From: CAYWRO01 sp964460345 | GTDB taxonomy: Bacteria; Planctomycetota; Phycisphaerae; Phycisphaerales; UBA1924 | Length of the DNA stretch: 64,000 nucleotides | NCBI GenBank assembly: GCA_964460345.1 | Contig: CAYWRO010000002.1 | Location: 1 to 64,000 of the forward strand | Direction: 5' to 3' | Part shown: one piece after another, positions 26,361-36,104 of the stretch | How the letters are laid out: each line of letters opens with the position of its first letter | How positions within the stretch are numbered: the stretch's first letter is position 1 | Translations under genes and position numbers: made by a program | Notes under the pieces: model-generated | Databases searched by the model: none | What the model saw: only the letters and a program-made list of their open reading frames with translations | What the model was told of the DNA's origin: nothing

Positions 26361-27989
26361 ATGCTCTCACGCGTGCAGTCGTACCTCCTCGCCGGCATCG
26401 ATGCCCTCCCCTGCGAGGTCGAAGTCGAGTTCGACAATAAGGACGAGAAGGACTCCGCCACCGTCGTCGGCCTTCCCGACGCCGCCGTGAAGGAGTCGCA
26501 CGAGCGCGTCCGGACCGCGATCGCCAACTCCGCCTACGGCTTCCCCTCCGGCCGCCTCCTGATCAACCTCGCCCCCGCCGACGTCCGCAAGGAAGGCCCC
26601 CTCTACGACCTGCCGATCGCCCTGGGGCTCCTGATGAGCCAGGGCGTCGTCCCCCAACCGGGAACCGCCCTGCTCGAATCCATCCCCGACCTGCGCAAGT
26701 TCATGGTTGCGGGCGAGCTCGCCCTCGACGGCCGCGTCCGCCCGATCCGCGGCGTCATCGCCATGGCCGCCCTGGCCAGGCGCCTCGGCATGGCGGGCGT
26801 GATCGTCCCCGCCGCCAACGCCGCGGAGGCCGCCGTGGTCGAGGGGATCGACGCGATCGGCGTCGCGACGCTCACCGAGCTCGTCGGGATCCTTACCGGC
26901 GCAATCGACCCGAGCCCGCACCCGCGCGTCGACGTCGCCGCCCTCATCGCCGAGAGCCGCGCCTCCGTCGACTTCATCGACGTCCGCGGCCAGGAAGCCG
27001 TCAAGCGAGCCATCGTCGTCGCCGCGGCGGGCGGGCACAACATTCTCATGCTCGGCCCCGCCGGCACCGGCAAAACCATGATGGCCCGCGCCCTGCCGGG
27101 CGTGCTGCCGCCGCTCACGCCGGAAGAAGCCATCGAGATCACGCGGATTTACTCCGCCGCGGGGTATCTGGCCAGCGGCGCAGCGCCGGACGGCGGCAAC
27201 GCGGCGGCCCGCAACGGCGAGACGGAAGACGGCGAGACCACCGACAACGGCCATCCGCGCGGCCTGGTCACCATCCGCCCGGTGCGCACCCCCCACCACA
27301 CCGCCTCCAGCGCCGCCATCGTCGGCGGAGGCATGGTCCCGCGCCCCGGCGAAATCTCCCTGGCCCACCGCGGCGTCCTCTTCCTGGATGAACTCCCCGA
27401 GTTCCCGCGCATGGTCCTCGAGACGCTCCGCCAACCGCTCGAAGATCACGTCGTCACCATCGCCCGGGCCCATTCAGCCCTCACCTTCCCCGCCAGCTTC
27501 ATGCTGGTCGCCGCGATGAACCCGACGCCGAAGGGAGACATGCCCACCGACCAGGTCTCCCGCCGCGACATGGACCGGTACCTTTCACGCCTCTCCGGCC
27601 CGCTCATCGACCGGATCGACATCCACGTCGAAGCCCCGGCCGTCCCGTGGAAGGAGCTTTCCAGCGCTCCCCGCGGCACGAGCAGCGCCGAGATGCGCGC
27701 GAAAGTGATCGCGGCGCGGAACCGCCAGATCCAGCGCCAGGGCCCCACCACGCCCAACGCGCGTCTCTCCGGCCGCCAACTCGATCAGTTCGCCCCTTTC
27801 TCCCAGGCCGCCAAGACCATGCTCGGCCAAGCCATGCGGGAGATGGGCCTGAGCGCCCGCGCTTACGACAAGATCCGCCGCATCGCGCGAACCATCGCCG
27901 ACCTGAACGGCCGCGCCGATGGGGAGGAGATTCGTGAGGAGGATGTGGGGGAGGCGGTGCAGTACCGGCTGCTGGATCGGAAGGTGTAG
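26361..27989 (+). CDS. YifB/ComM-like Mg-chelatase-family AAA+ ATPase
   Basis: 542 residues. The N-terminal Lon-like domain (GLPDAAVKESHERVRTAI and YDLPIALGLL) is followed by Walker A GPAGTGKTM near residue 232, Walker B GVLFLDELPEF, and the arginine-rich C-terminal domain SxRAYDKIRRIARTIADL. The family includes ComM, which drives branch migration during natural transformation. Two departures are visible: an insert of about 25 polar residues (AAPDGGNAAARNGETEDGE region) after the first ATPase helix, and AAMNPTPKGDM instead of the common MNPCPCG. The ATG at 26361 is where family homology starts; no strong ribosome site is seen before it. Confidence 0.9.
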   Translation: MLSRVQSYLLAGIDALPCEVEVEFDNKDEKDSATVVGLPDAAVKESHERVRTAIANSAYGFPSGRLLINLAPADVRKEGPLYDLPIALGLLMSQGVVPQPGTALLESIPDLRKFMVAGELALDGRVRPIRGVIAMAALARRLGMAGVIVPAANAAEAAVVEGIDAIGVATLTELVGILTGAIDPSPHPRVDVAALIAESRASVDFIDVRGQEAVKRAIVVAAAGGHNILMLGPAGTGKTMMARALPGVLPPLTPEEAIEITRIYSAAGYLASGAAPDGGNAAARNGETEDGETTDNGHPRGLVTIRPVRTPHHTASSAAIVGGGMVPRPGEISLAHRGVLFLDELPEFPRMVLETLRQPLEDHVVTIARAHSALTFPASFMLVAAMNPTPKGDMPTDQVSRRDMDRYLSRLSGPLIDRIDIHVEAPAVPWKELSSAPRGTSSAEMRAKVIAARNRQIQRQGPTTPNARLSGRQLDQFAPFSQAAKTMLGQAMREMGLSARAYDKIRRIARTIADLNGRADGEEIREEDVGEAVQYRLLDRKV

Positions 27990-28060
27990 AAGCGGCTGCG
28001 AAGGCAACTGCCCTTGCCCCGTTGCCTCTGTGCCAGTTCTTCGTTACCGCTGCGCCGCGC

Positions 28061-28267
28061 TTACGTTCCCTTCAGGACGAACGTCACCTTCAGATCCACG
28101 CGATACGCGGTGATCTTGCCGTTCTCCACGCGCACCTTCATCTCCTTCACCCATGCCCCCTGCACCTGCTCGACCGATTCACACGCCCGCGCGATCCCCT
28201 TTTGCGTGGCGTCTTCGAAGCTCTGCGTGGACTCAGCCGTAATCTCAATGACCTTCGCGACAGACAT
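28061..28267 (-). CDS. dodecin-like flavin-binding protein
   Basis: 68 residues, the exact size of dodecins. It reads MSVAKVIEITAESTQSFEDA and then GIARACESVEQVQGAWVKEM, with a final VTFVLKGT; the pattern of a helix between two long β strands fits. Dodecins form 12-mers that store riboflavin or FMN. The Trp in GAWVKE corresponds to the flavin-stacking Trp of the family. The ATG at 28267 has GGGAGGG at correct spacing. It is convergent with yifB, whose stop lies 71 bases away. Confidence 0.88.
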   Translation of the reverse strand: MSVAKVIEITAESTQSFEDATQKGIARACESVEQVQGAWVKEMKVRVENGKITAYRVDLKVTFVLKGT

Positions 28268-28399
28268 GCCCGTGCCCTCCCGGAGGCGCACCGTGCGCCA
28301 AAGCCGACGGTAGCCGCCGACACAGGCCGGCACCGGGAGAACATCGCACCACTCTGCACGCCCGCAGCCCCGCCAGCCCGCTCTACCCCACGCTTCTTC

Positions 28400-28441
28400 A
28401 CTGTCCACTGTCCACTGTGCACTGTGCACTGTGCACTGCGG
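28400..28441. repeat. 7-bp tandem repeat ACTGTSC, six copies
   Basis: ACTGTCC occurs twice, then ACTGTGC three times, then ACTGCGG, starting immediately after the 3' end of the methyltransferase gene at 28444 (minus strand). Confidence 0.8.
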
Positions 28442-28443
28442 CC

Positions 28444-29658
28444 CTACCCCACCCGTCGCAGTACCCCCAACCCGTAGTTGATCGGCGACAGGTACAGGTC
28501 CACCTTCTCATACCGTCCCACAGCATACTTGTTGACGTGGTCCAGCAGGTGTCGCGGGCCGTGATGGCCGCAGTACTCCGGGAACGTGTCGTGCAGGACG
28601 ACAAAGCCGCCCGTCGCCAGCGCCGGCTCCAGCGCCCACAGATCGTGCCACACGCCGCGCACACCGTGGTCCGCATCCAGAAATGCAAACTGCACGCCGC
28701 CCGCGTCCCGCAGCGTTTCGCCTTCATCGCGCAGCGCCGCCGCGCTGTGTCCCTGGTGGGCGACGACGCAATCCGCAACACCCGCCTTGGTCAGGCTCTG
28801 GGTGACGAACTCAAGCCTTCCCTCCGGCATCTCTGCATCACACCAGGGCATGCTCCTGATGGGGCTGAAATCGTCAAAGGTGTGCACCACGCCGCCGTCA
28901 CCGTTCTCCTTCAGCGCCGCGGCGATCCAGATCGTGCTCACACCCACGAACGCCCCGGTCTCCACCACGATGCGCGGCCGGATGTTCCGCACCAGCGCAT
29001 GCATCAACAGCCCCGCCTCCGGCGCAAGCGTCGAGGGAAACGAGAGCGGATTGCCGTAAAGCACCTTGAGCTGCCGCACCCACGGCAGCGCGTCGTTCAG
29101 TGTGTTGGGAAAGTTCCACGCGCGGGGGTGCCCGTCCGTGTGCCAGCGCGGAAAGTACGCCAGCCGCTCGGCCGCCAGCGCCGGCTTCCACAACGGCGCC
29201 CGCGGCGGCGCGGGCAGTCGCACGTCTTCCACGCGCCCTGAACTCACGTGCGTCATGACGCGCAGCGCGGCGGCAGGCTCACCCCCATCACCGCTCACAT
29301 CCGGCATCGGCTCCGCCTCGACAAGCGCAGCGCTTCCGTTCCGGGCTGCCCCGTGCACGGCCGCGCCGTTGGCGGTCAATGCCGTCTTCGCCTCTGTGAT
29401 CGTTACCCGCCCCGCGCGTGCAGCCCCGCTCCGGCCAGCGCTCACCGCAGCCTCCACGCGGCCGCTGTCGCCCCCGTCGACCAGCCCGTTCACCCGCTGC
29501 CACCGAACGGCCCCTGCCCCGCGGGTGTACCGCCCGCGCAGACGCAGCCGGTGCTCCAGCAAGGTCCCCGCACGATGAAACCAGAAAATCCCCGACGCCC
29601 CGAATCGTGAGCCGAGAACCGCCGCGGAACGCTGCTTGAACGCCTGCCAGACACTCAT
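28444..29658 (-). CDS. class I SAM-dependent methyltransferase (CmcI/MTase-24 type)
   Basis: 404 residues. The first 170 residues are Ala/Gly-rich and low in complexity. The methyltransferase core starts near residue 250 with RIVVETGAFVGVSTIWIAAA (the glycine motif for SAM), followed by FAFLDADHGVRGVWHDL and GGFVVLHDTFPEY. These match the O-methyltransferase-like group common in polysaccharide and small-molecule modification; the acceptor is unknown. The ATG at 29658 with GAGAGACCC upstream was chosen over frames further left that have no ribosome site. The gene is divergent from the Nif3-like gene. Confidence 0.75.
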   Translation of the reverse strand: MSVWQAFKQRSAAVLGSRFGASGIFWFHRAGTLLEHRLRLRGRYTRGAGAVRWQRVNGLVDGGDSGRVEAAVSAGRSGAARAGRVTITEAKTALTANGAAVHGAARNGSAALVEAEPMPDVSGDGGEPAAALRVMTHVSSGRVEDVRLPAPPRAPLWKPALAAERLAYFPRWHTDGHPRAWNFPNTLNDALPWVRQLKVLYGNPLSFPSTLAPEAGLLMHALVRNIRPRIVVETGAFVGVSTIWIAAALKENGDGGVVHTFDDFSPIRSMPWCDAEMPEGRLEFVTQSLTKAGVADCVVAHQGHSAAALRDEGETLRDAGGVQFAFLDADHGVRGVWHDLWALEPALATGGFVVLHDTFPEYCGHHGPRHLLDHVNKYAVGRYEKVDLYLSPINYGLGVLRRVG

Positions 29659-29776
29659 TGCTGGGTCTCTCGCATGCCCCCCGCTGTGGGCGAGCGCAGG
29701 ACCGCCCATCCTAGCTTCTACGATCCTCCCGCGGCAGGCCACCCCCGGGACGCCGCGGCGACCCAAGGAGCACAGC

Positions 29777-30928
29777 ATGTACGTCGCAGATCTCTGCCGC
29801 GCCATGGAATCCATCGCGCCCCCCGCTTACGCCGAGTCGTGGGACAACGTCGGCCTCCTCATCGGAGACGAGCAGCGGCGACTCGTCGGCCCGGTCCTCC
29901 TGACAATCGACTTGAACGACGCCGTCATCGAGGAGGCCGCGACGATGGGCTGCGACGCCGTCATCGCCTACCACCCCCCGATCTTCCATCCGCTTCGCCG
30001 CCTTAACACCACGATCGGCAGCCAGCGTACGGTCCTTCACGCCATTCAGGCCGGCCTGGCCGTTTACTCCCCGCACACCGCGCTTGACGCCGCGCCCGGC
30101 GGCATGACAGACTGGCTCGCCGACGGCCTGCTTACCCCGCCGGGTGCGGCTGCCAGACCCCACAAGGCCGCCGCCGACCGCCGCGCGTTGCGGCCGCATC
30201 CGCGACAGCGTGAATCCGAACAGGTCAAGATCGTCACCTTCGTCCCGCGGGAGAACCTTGCGGATGTCAGGGCCGCCCTGGCCACCGCCGGCGCAGGACA
30301 CATCGGTGAGTATGACCTCTGCTCCTTTGCCATCCCCGGCACAGGCTCATTCCGCGGCCGCGCAGGAACAAACCCGACCGTCGGGCGGGCGGAGAACTTT
30401 GAGCAGGTTGACGAGATTCGCCTGGAGATGGTCTGCGCGCGCCGCGCGCTGCCCATCGCCCTGCAGACGCTCGAACAATTTCATCCTTATGAGGAGCCCG
30501 CCGTCGACGTTTACCCGCTCGAGCCGCGCCCCATTCGCTCGAGTGGCGCCGGCCGACGCCTCATGCTCGACGAGCCCGTCACGATCCGCCAGATCGCCGA
30601 ACGCATCAAGGCGTACCTGAAGGTTGACGGCGTCAAAGTTGCAGCGCTGACCGACGAGCCAATCGACGTCATCGGCGTCTGCCCCGGGGCGGGCGCCGAG
30701 CTCGCCCAGGCGGCCAAGGAAGACGGTTGCAAGCTCTACTTCACGGGCGAGATGCGTTACCACGAAGTCGTGGCGATGCTCGACGCCGGCGTCTCACTGA
30801 TCCTGGCCGGACACACCAACACGGAGCGCGGCTACCTCCCCCACCTGGCCGATCGCCTCACTGGTCTCCTGCCCGGCATCCAGTTCGCGGTAAGCGTGAA
30901 GGACCGCAGCCCGTTTGTCATCGTGTAG
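29777..30928 (+). CDS. Nif3-like dinuclear metal centre protein with PII-like insert
   Basis: 383 residues. SWDNVGLLIGD, AYHPPIFHPLRRL, YSPHTALDAAPGGMTDWLAD and AGHTNTERGYLP supply the His/Asp/Glu ligands of the two-metal site shared by NIF3/YbgI/YqfO proteins. Between the two halves, residues about 150-265 form the YqfO-type insert (VKIVTFVPRENLADVRAAL, then HPYEEPAVDVYPL). AAGGAG precedes the ATG. Family members are toroidal hexamers, sometimes annotated as GTP cyclohydrolase I type 2, but their cell role is unsettled. The last 11 bases overlap the 3' end of the convergent hydrolase gene. Confidence 0.9.
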   Translation: MYVADLCRAMESIAPPAYAESWDNVGLLIGDEQRRLVGPVLLTIDLNDAVIEEAATMGCDAVIAYHPPIFHPLRRLNTTIGSQRTVLHAIQAGLAVYSPHTALDAAPGGMTDWLADGLLTPPGAAARPHKAAADRRALRPHPRQRESEQVKIVTFVPRENLADVRAALATAGAGHIGEYDLCSFAIPGTGSFRGRAGTNPTVGRAENFEQVDEIRLEMVCARRALPIALQTLEQFHPYEEPAVDVYPLEPRPIRSSGAGRRLMLDEPVTIRQIAERIKAYLKVDGVKVAALTDEPIDVIGVCPGAGAELAQAAKEDGCKLYFTGEMRYHEVVAMLDAGVSLILAGHTNTERGYLPHLADRLTGLLPGIQFAVSVKDRSPFVIV

Positions 30929-32087
30929 CCGCGCCAGGGCCCTGCTCCCGGGGCGTGTTCGCCCGAATTACACGCACCACGCGATCCGCAACATCGTTCG
31001 GCACCGCGATCGACAGGTTGTACTGCGCGACCTTCCACGCCCCATCCTCCTGTACCAGCACGCCCGTGCCGCGGCAGGTGCCGAGCTTCGCGTTCGTCAG
31101 CAGCTCGTCAAACCAGGCCACATCCCCCGACTCGGCGACGGTCAGGTTCCGCTCCACCGGCGTGTACACCCACCCCTCGCCTCGTTCGAAGTGCGGCCGC
31201 GCGTAGCGTTTGAACTGGTCCACCGTCCAGCGCTCTGAGGCATCCGTTCCCACGAACACGCCGTTCTCGGCGAATAACTCAAAGTACCGATCAAACTGCG
31301 ACTTCGCCGCCGCCTCGTGGAACGCATCCAGCAGCGCCCCCGCCGCGGCCTCCTGCGGCGACTGCCGCGTGCGGGCTCCCTCCAGCACGTCGAAAAGCAC
31401 CCCCGGCTTGACGTGCAGGACGTGCTCCTGATCCGGCAGCACGTTCAATGTCGACCGCACGCCCGCCGCCAGCAACTGCCGGTGTGTTCGCTCGCTCTCA
31501 TCGCGCCACGCCGAATCCTTCTCTCCCACGAACAACGTCACGGGCTTGCCGGAAAGCTCCCCCAGCCGCTCGACATCCACCCGCTGCGGCGGATACCCCG
31601 GCAGGACCAGCACGCTGGACACCCGCTGTGGCAGCAGCGTCGCGACCCGAAACGCCAGCCGGCCACCGTTACTCGCGCCCGCAACGTGGAACTTGCCCCC
31701 CTCCACCGTCACCTCCGAGGCGATGTGATCCATGAGCGCGCCGATCAACGTCTCGGAATCGTGGAAGAGCGCCTGGCCCGCCGGGGCAATCGGGCTCACC
31801 ACCACCCAACCGCGCGCCAGCGCCTCGTCCTCCCAGTACTGGGCCAAGTCCGCCTCCACCATGCGCTCATCCTGATTGCCCGGCGGCAAGGCGAGCAGAA
31901 CCGGGTACGGCCGTCCTTCCTCCAACTCGCCCGGCACGACGATCGCGTACCGCAGTGTTCTGCCGTCCGGCAGCGTCAATTCCCGGTACACATGCCCTCC
32001 GCCTTCCCGGCCCGCCTGCCCGCTCGCCGAGGCCGCCGCGACCAGGCACACGATCATCATCGCCACGTTCGTCAGCATCCGAACCAC
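30918..32087 (-). CDS. exported α/β-hydrolase fused to an NTF2/SnoaL-like domain
   Basis: 389 residues. A signal peptide (LTNVAMMIVCLVAAASASGQ) leads into an esterase/PHB-depolymerase-like α/β-hydrolase: YPVLLALPPGNQDE, nucleophile elbow GASNGG near residue 137, LFVGEKDSAW and a late QEHVLHV offering the catalytic His. From about residue 265 a second domain (FDRYFELFAENGVFVGTDAS, then AWFDELLTNAKLGTCRGTGV and WKVAQYNLSIAVPN) matches the SnoaL_3 type NTF2-like fold. The fusion is unusual. GTG at 32087 has GGAGG five bases upstream; the in-frame ATG at 32078 is the alternative. A periplasmic esterase is likely; substrate unknown. Confidence 0.8.
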   Translation of the reverse strand: MVRMLTNVAMMIVCLVAAASASGQAGREGGGHVYRELTLPDGRTLRYAIVVPGELEEGRPYPVLLALPPGNQDERMVEADLAQYWEDEALARGWVVVSPIAPAGQALFHDSETLIGALMDHIASEVTVEGGKFHVAGASNGGRLAFRVATLLPQRVSSVLVLPGYPPQRVDVERLGELSGKPVTLFVGEKDSAWRDESERTHRQLLAAGVRSTLNVLPDQEHVLHVKPGVLFDVLEGARTRQSPQEAAAGALLDAFHEAAAKSQFDRYFELFAENGVFVGTDASERWTVDQFKRYARPHFERGEGWVYTPVERNLTVAESGDVAWFDELLTNAKLGTCRGTGVLVQEDGAWKVAQYNLSIAVPNDVADRVVRVIRANTPREQGPGAATR

Positions 32088-32533
32088 GTTCACCTCCGCG
32101 CACGCTTCGCAGGCATCGTGGCGGCCGCAGACCCGCGCCGCCACAAGCCAGCATACGCGCCTTGCGCGGTTCCCCCACGGCCCACCCCGGACCAGCGGAA
32201 CTCGCCCGCTTTGGTTCCGATTCCACTGGCAACCCCGGGTAGTCGTTCTTCGCACCTTGCCCTCGTTTTCGCCATTCACCGGCGGATCGTACAAAGCCGC
32301 GCCCAGAGAACCCTTTATACACCTGCACTTGCGCGCCTCCGCAACCGGCTCACTCGCTGGTACACCCGTGCGCTGCGCAGATACTTTCACGTAACAGAGC
32401 GGGCTCGGTCATCCCGCCAGGGGGGATATCGCCGCGGTGCCGCTGCAACTTTCCGCCGAAGCGCGGCGCCCTCCAGGTCCGCGGCGGCGACGTCAACACC
32501 TTGCGCACGCAGACCACCAAGGAGAACTCCACG
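32088..32533. other. 446-bp divergent intergenic region, no gene seen
   Basis: It separates the hydrolase (minus) from the LEPR/FG-GAP gene (plus). I find no supported reading frame. TTTATACAC at 32314-32322 could be a -10 element but I see no matching -35. Confidence 0.4.
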
Positions 32534-35500
32534 ATGCCAGCCGCCAACTCGATCGCCGCCAGGGCAGGCCGCCTTCCTCACGCCACGAGCACCAGCCTCT
32601 TCGATCCGCTCGAACCCCGCGTCCTGCTCACAACATTCTTTTACCAGGAACTTGCTCCCACATTTGTCTCTCCCGCTCCCATCGCCGTTCTCCGTCCCAC
32701 CGGAGATGATGCGACCACCACGCTCGGATCATCCGTCGCGTCCATCGGCGACCTCGACGGCGACGACACGCCCGACTTCATCGTCGGCGCCGGCGGCGAT
32801 GAAGCCACCGACGTTGACGGCAGTGGCCAGGGCGGCGCAGAGGCGGTCGTCTATTCCGGCGCCACCCTCACCGAGCTGTTCCGCTTTGAAGACGGCTTCA
32901 GCGAGTTCGGCGCCGCCGTCACCGGCCTCGACGACATCACCGGCGACAACATCCCCGACTTTGCGATCGGATCCCCGCGGCACGGCGCTACGACCCCCAA
33001 CGACGTCGACGGCACCGGCCGCGTGTACATCTACAACGGCGCGGATGGCACACTGCTGCACACCCTTGACGGCGAAATGCCCGGCGACCGCTTCGGCGCG
33101 GCCCTCGCCGACGCCGGCGACATCGACGGCGATGGCGCCGCCGACCTGGCCGTCGGCGCGCCCGGAGCCGACGGCGCCCGCGGCAGCGTTTACATCTACT
33201 CCGGCGACGGCTCAATCATCCGCCGCGTCGACGGTCAGACCGTCAACAGCCGCTTCGGCTTCGACATCGCCGCCCTGGGCGACATGGACGGCGACAACTT
33301 CGGCGAGATCCTCGTCGGCGCGCCCGGCCGCACTGAGTCGCAACTGGCCATCCCCGGTCAGGCGTACGTCATCAGCGGCGCAGACGGCGAGATTGCCGCG
33401 ACCTTCACGGGCGCGCACGACGGCGATCTGTTCGGCCACGCCGTCGCCAGCGCCGGCGACGTCGATGGAGACAGCCTCGTCGACTTCGCCGTGGGCGCGC
33501 CGTACCACAACGTCGAGCTTCCCGACGGCACGATCGTCACGCGGGCTGGAACCGTCCGGATCTACGCCGGCGAAGACATGTCGCTCATCCACATGATCAA
33601 CGGCGGCCGAGACAACGCCCACTTCGGTGCTGCGCTCGAGCTGGCAGGGGACGTCAACCAGGACAACAGCCCCGACATTCTCGTCGGCGCGCCCGGCGCC
33701 GGCGACGTCGCGCTCATCTCCGGTGAGACCGCGCTGCCCCTGACCACCTACACCGCTGAAGCCCGACAGCTCGCCGGAGCTGATCGCATCGGCGGCTCCA
33801 TCGCCAACCTCGGCGACATCACCGGCGACAACGTCACCGATTTCCTCTTCGCCTCAACCCAGGCCACGAGCCTGGAAGCCGAAGATGACCGCAACCGCTT
33901 CTACGTCTTCTCCGGCGTTGAGGCGCTCAGCCTCACTCCGCAGGGCATCAACAATGACAACGACGTCTGGGGCACCGCAGAAACCGGCGCGTTCCTCATC
34001 CTCGACAACGAGTTCTTCCTTCTTGAGGGCCGGCCCGGCCTGGCCGGTTCCGATCGCATCGTTGACGTCAACGCGAACGGCCAGGTGATCGGCCTCAGTT
34101 CCGGCGGCCAGTCCTTCCTCTGGCAGGACGACGTCCGGACGCCCGTCATGGACCTCGTCAACGAAACGGAAGGGCCCGCGGCCGTCTACACGACGTTCCG
34201 CGCCGTCGACATCACCGACAGCGGCGACATCCTCATCGAGCGCCGCCGCGATGATGGCGCGCTGACCACGTGGGTCCTCGACGACGGCACGCTTCGCCAC
34301 CGCTTCGACGGCATCCCCGTCGCCATGAACGAATCCGGCGCTGTCGTCGGCCTCGACAACAACCCCGCCGGCGCGACCTCCATCCTGTGGACGCCAGACA
34401 ACGGCGCGACCACGATCCAGAACTTCACGGCCGAAGACATCAACGACAACAACGATCTCGTCGGCACCGCCGTCGATGCGGGCGGGGGTAGCTTCGCCGC
34501 CCTGCGCACCAACGATGGCGCCATCGTCAACCTCGGCACGCTCCCGAACGGCATGAACTTCCGCCCAATCGCGGTCAACGATGATCGCCTCGTGATCGGC
34601 GAGCACATCACGACCGGCGGGCAGGACGGCGCGTGGGTCTGGCAGCAGGGCGAAGGCATGCAGGACATCCGCACCGCCACCACAATCGGCGCGACCGACG
34701 ACTTCTCCACCAGCGCCGACTTCAACGTTCTCAACGTCACCGAAACCGGTGCGGTGGTCGGCTCGCTCAACGACGTCAACACCGGCTTCACGCTGACACC
34801 CTTCAACACGGCCGGACCCTTCACCGGCGCGGGCGACGTCACCCTTTCGCGCGACTCAGATGGCGACCTCGTCGCCACCACGCGCAACCCGGCCGATGAG
34901 ATCATCGCCTTCCGCCGCCCCGACGACGCAAGCACCTGGGTCGCCGACGACCTCCGCACCGAACAGGGCGTTCCCACCGGCCTCACCGACTCCGTTACCT
35001 ACCACGACCCGCGCACCGGTGAGAACCATGTTGCCGTCGGCACGGCTGACGGGCTCCTTGTTCTCCGCCGCGATGAGAACGGCGACTGGCAGACCCGCAA
35101 TCTCACCCAGGAACTCGCCTCGTCCATCGGCGGTGCAGAACTGATCACCGACAACCTCATCACCTTCACCAATGTCGACGGCACGGTCTATCTGGCCGGC
35201 CAGGCCGATGACGGCGACCTGCTCGTCTACCACCAGACCGGCCGGCTTCAGAATGGCCAGGCCGAGTGGACCTTCATCAACCTGTATGAAGACCAGCTCG
35301 CCCCCGCAGGGCATGCCCTGCCCGACTTTGAGGGACCCCTCAGCGGGTACGTAACCCCCTGGGGCGGTCTCAACATCGCGGGCCTCGACGAGAACGGGGA
35401 GATCATCGTCGTCTGGACCTCTCCCGAACTCAACATGCAGTGGGAGAGCACGAATCTCACCGAAGGCACCGGCGCGCCGATCCTCGCCGGCGGCTTCACG

Positions 35501-35947
35501 AGCTTCGTCACGCCCTGGGGCGGCATCAACCTCGTCGGCCTCAACGAAGACGGCGACGTCACGAGCACCTGGTGGGTCCCCGGCTTCGGCGGCACCTGGC
35601 TCACCAACAACCTCACCCAGGAGTTCAACGGCGCTCGCCTCCGCTCCGACACCATCACCAGCTATGTAACCGATTGGGGCGGCCTGAACATCGCCGGCAT
35701 CGATGAGAATGACGACGTCGTCGTCTACTGGTGGGTCCCCGGCTTCGATTCCTGGCGCATCACGCCGATCGTTTCAGACTTCAACGATGCCCCCGGCCGC
35801 CCCGTCGGCCGCCTCCAGGGAGAAACCACCGGCGACCGCATCCACCTGACCGGCACCGCCCGCGACGGCGACGTCATCCGGATCCACTGGCAGCCCGATC
35901 AGTGGCAGGTCGAGAACCTCACCGATCAGGCCATCGCCAACGCCTGA
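32534..35947 (+). CDS. LEPR-XLL / FG-GAP seven-blade propeller surface protein
   Basis: 1137 residues. Residues 19-32 read SLFDPLEPRVLLTT, the LEPR-XLL motif at the start of many large exported planctomycete proteins. Seven FG-GAP repeats follow (about 65-450), for instance DLDGDDTPDFIVGAG, DIDGDGAADLAVGAPGAD and DVDGDSLVDFAVGAPYHN, each with a calcium-binding DxDGD loop. The middle, about 460-760, has HAF-like strands (VNANGQVIGLSSGG, SGAVVGLDNNPAG). The last third repeats TPWGGLNIAGLDENGEI several times, a tandem β structure. No enzyme site or dockerin is present. A binding or envelope role is inferred. AAGGAGAACTCC precedes the ATG. Confidence 0.85.
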   Translation: MPAANSIAARAGRLPHATSTSLFDPLEPRVLLTTFFYQELAPTFVSPAPIAVLRPTGDDATTTLGSSVASIGDLDGDDTPDFIVGAGGDEATDVDGSGQGGAEAVVYSGATLTELFRFEDGFSEFGAAVTGLDDITGDNIPDFAIGSPRHGATTPNDVDGTGRVYIYNGADGTLLHTLDGEMPGDRFGAALADAGDIDGDGAADLAVGAPGADGARGSVYIYSGDGSIIRRVDGQTVNSRFGFDIAALGDMDGDNFGEILVGAPGRTESQLAIPGQAYVISGADGEIAATFTGAHDGDLFGHAVASAGDVDGDSLVDFAVGAPYHNVELPDGTIVTRAGTVRIYAGEDMSLIHMINGGRDNAHFGAALELAGDVNQDNSPDILVGAPGAGDVALISGETALPLTTYTAEARQLAGADRIGGSIANLGDITGDNVTDFLFASTQATSLEAEDDRNRFYVFSGVEALSLTPQGINNDNDVWGTAETGAFLILDNEFFLLEGRPGLAGSDRIVDVNANGQVIGLSSGGQSFLWQDDVRTPVMDLVNETEGPAAVYTTFRAVDITDSGDILIERRRDDGALTTWVLDDGTLRHRFDGIPVAMNESGAVVGLDNNPAGATSILWTPDNGATTIQNFTAEDINDNNDLVGTAVDAGGGSFAALRTNDGAIVNLGTLPNGMNFRPIAVNDDRLVIGEHITTGGQDGAWVWQQGEGMQDIRTATTIGATDDFSTSADFNVLNVTETGAVVGSLNDVNTGFTLTPFNTAGPFTGAGDVTLSRDSDGDLVATTRNPADEIIAFRRPDDASTWVADDLRTEQGVPTGLTDSVTYHDPRTGENHVAVGTADGLLVLRRDENGDWQTRNLTQELASSIGGAELITDNLITFTNVDGTVYLAGQADDGDLLVYHQTGRLQNGQAEWTFINLYEDQLAPAGHALPDFEGPLSGYVTPWGGLNIAGLDENGEIIVVWTSPELNMQWESTNLTEGTGAPILAGGFTSFVTPWGGINLVGLNEDGDVTSTWWVPGFGGTWLTNNLTQEFNGARLRSDTITSYVTDWGGLNIAGIDENDDVVVYWWVPGFDSWRITPIVSDFNDAPGRPVGRLQGETTGDRIHLTGTARDGDVIRIHWQPDQWQVENLTDQAIANA

Positions 35948-35971
35948 TCAAACAACTCGCAACCAGGCAGC

Positions 35972-36006
35972 GCGGCCGGATCACCCGATCCGGCCGCTTC
36001 CGTTTT
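35972..36006 (+). terminator. rho-independent terminator after the FG-GAP gene
   Basis: GCGGCCGGATC (35972-35982) pairs with GATCCGGCCGC (35987-35997) across ACCC, followed by TTCCGTTTT. Confidence 0.8.
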
Positions 36007-36104
36007 GGCCCGCGGCCCCGGACCGGTTCTCCGAAAGATTTGAAACCTGCGCCCAGCACGCGGCATCTACGATCCCCCGATCCTCCCAAATCCTGGAGTT
36101 CGTC

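Noticed and set aside
31317..33596. 759-residue plus-strand open frame
   Set aside because: It runs antisense through the hydrolase, across an intergenic gap and out of frame into the FG-GAP gene; composition is not protein-like.
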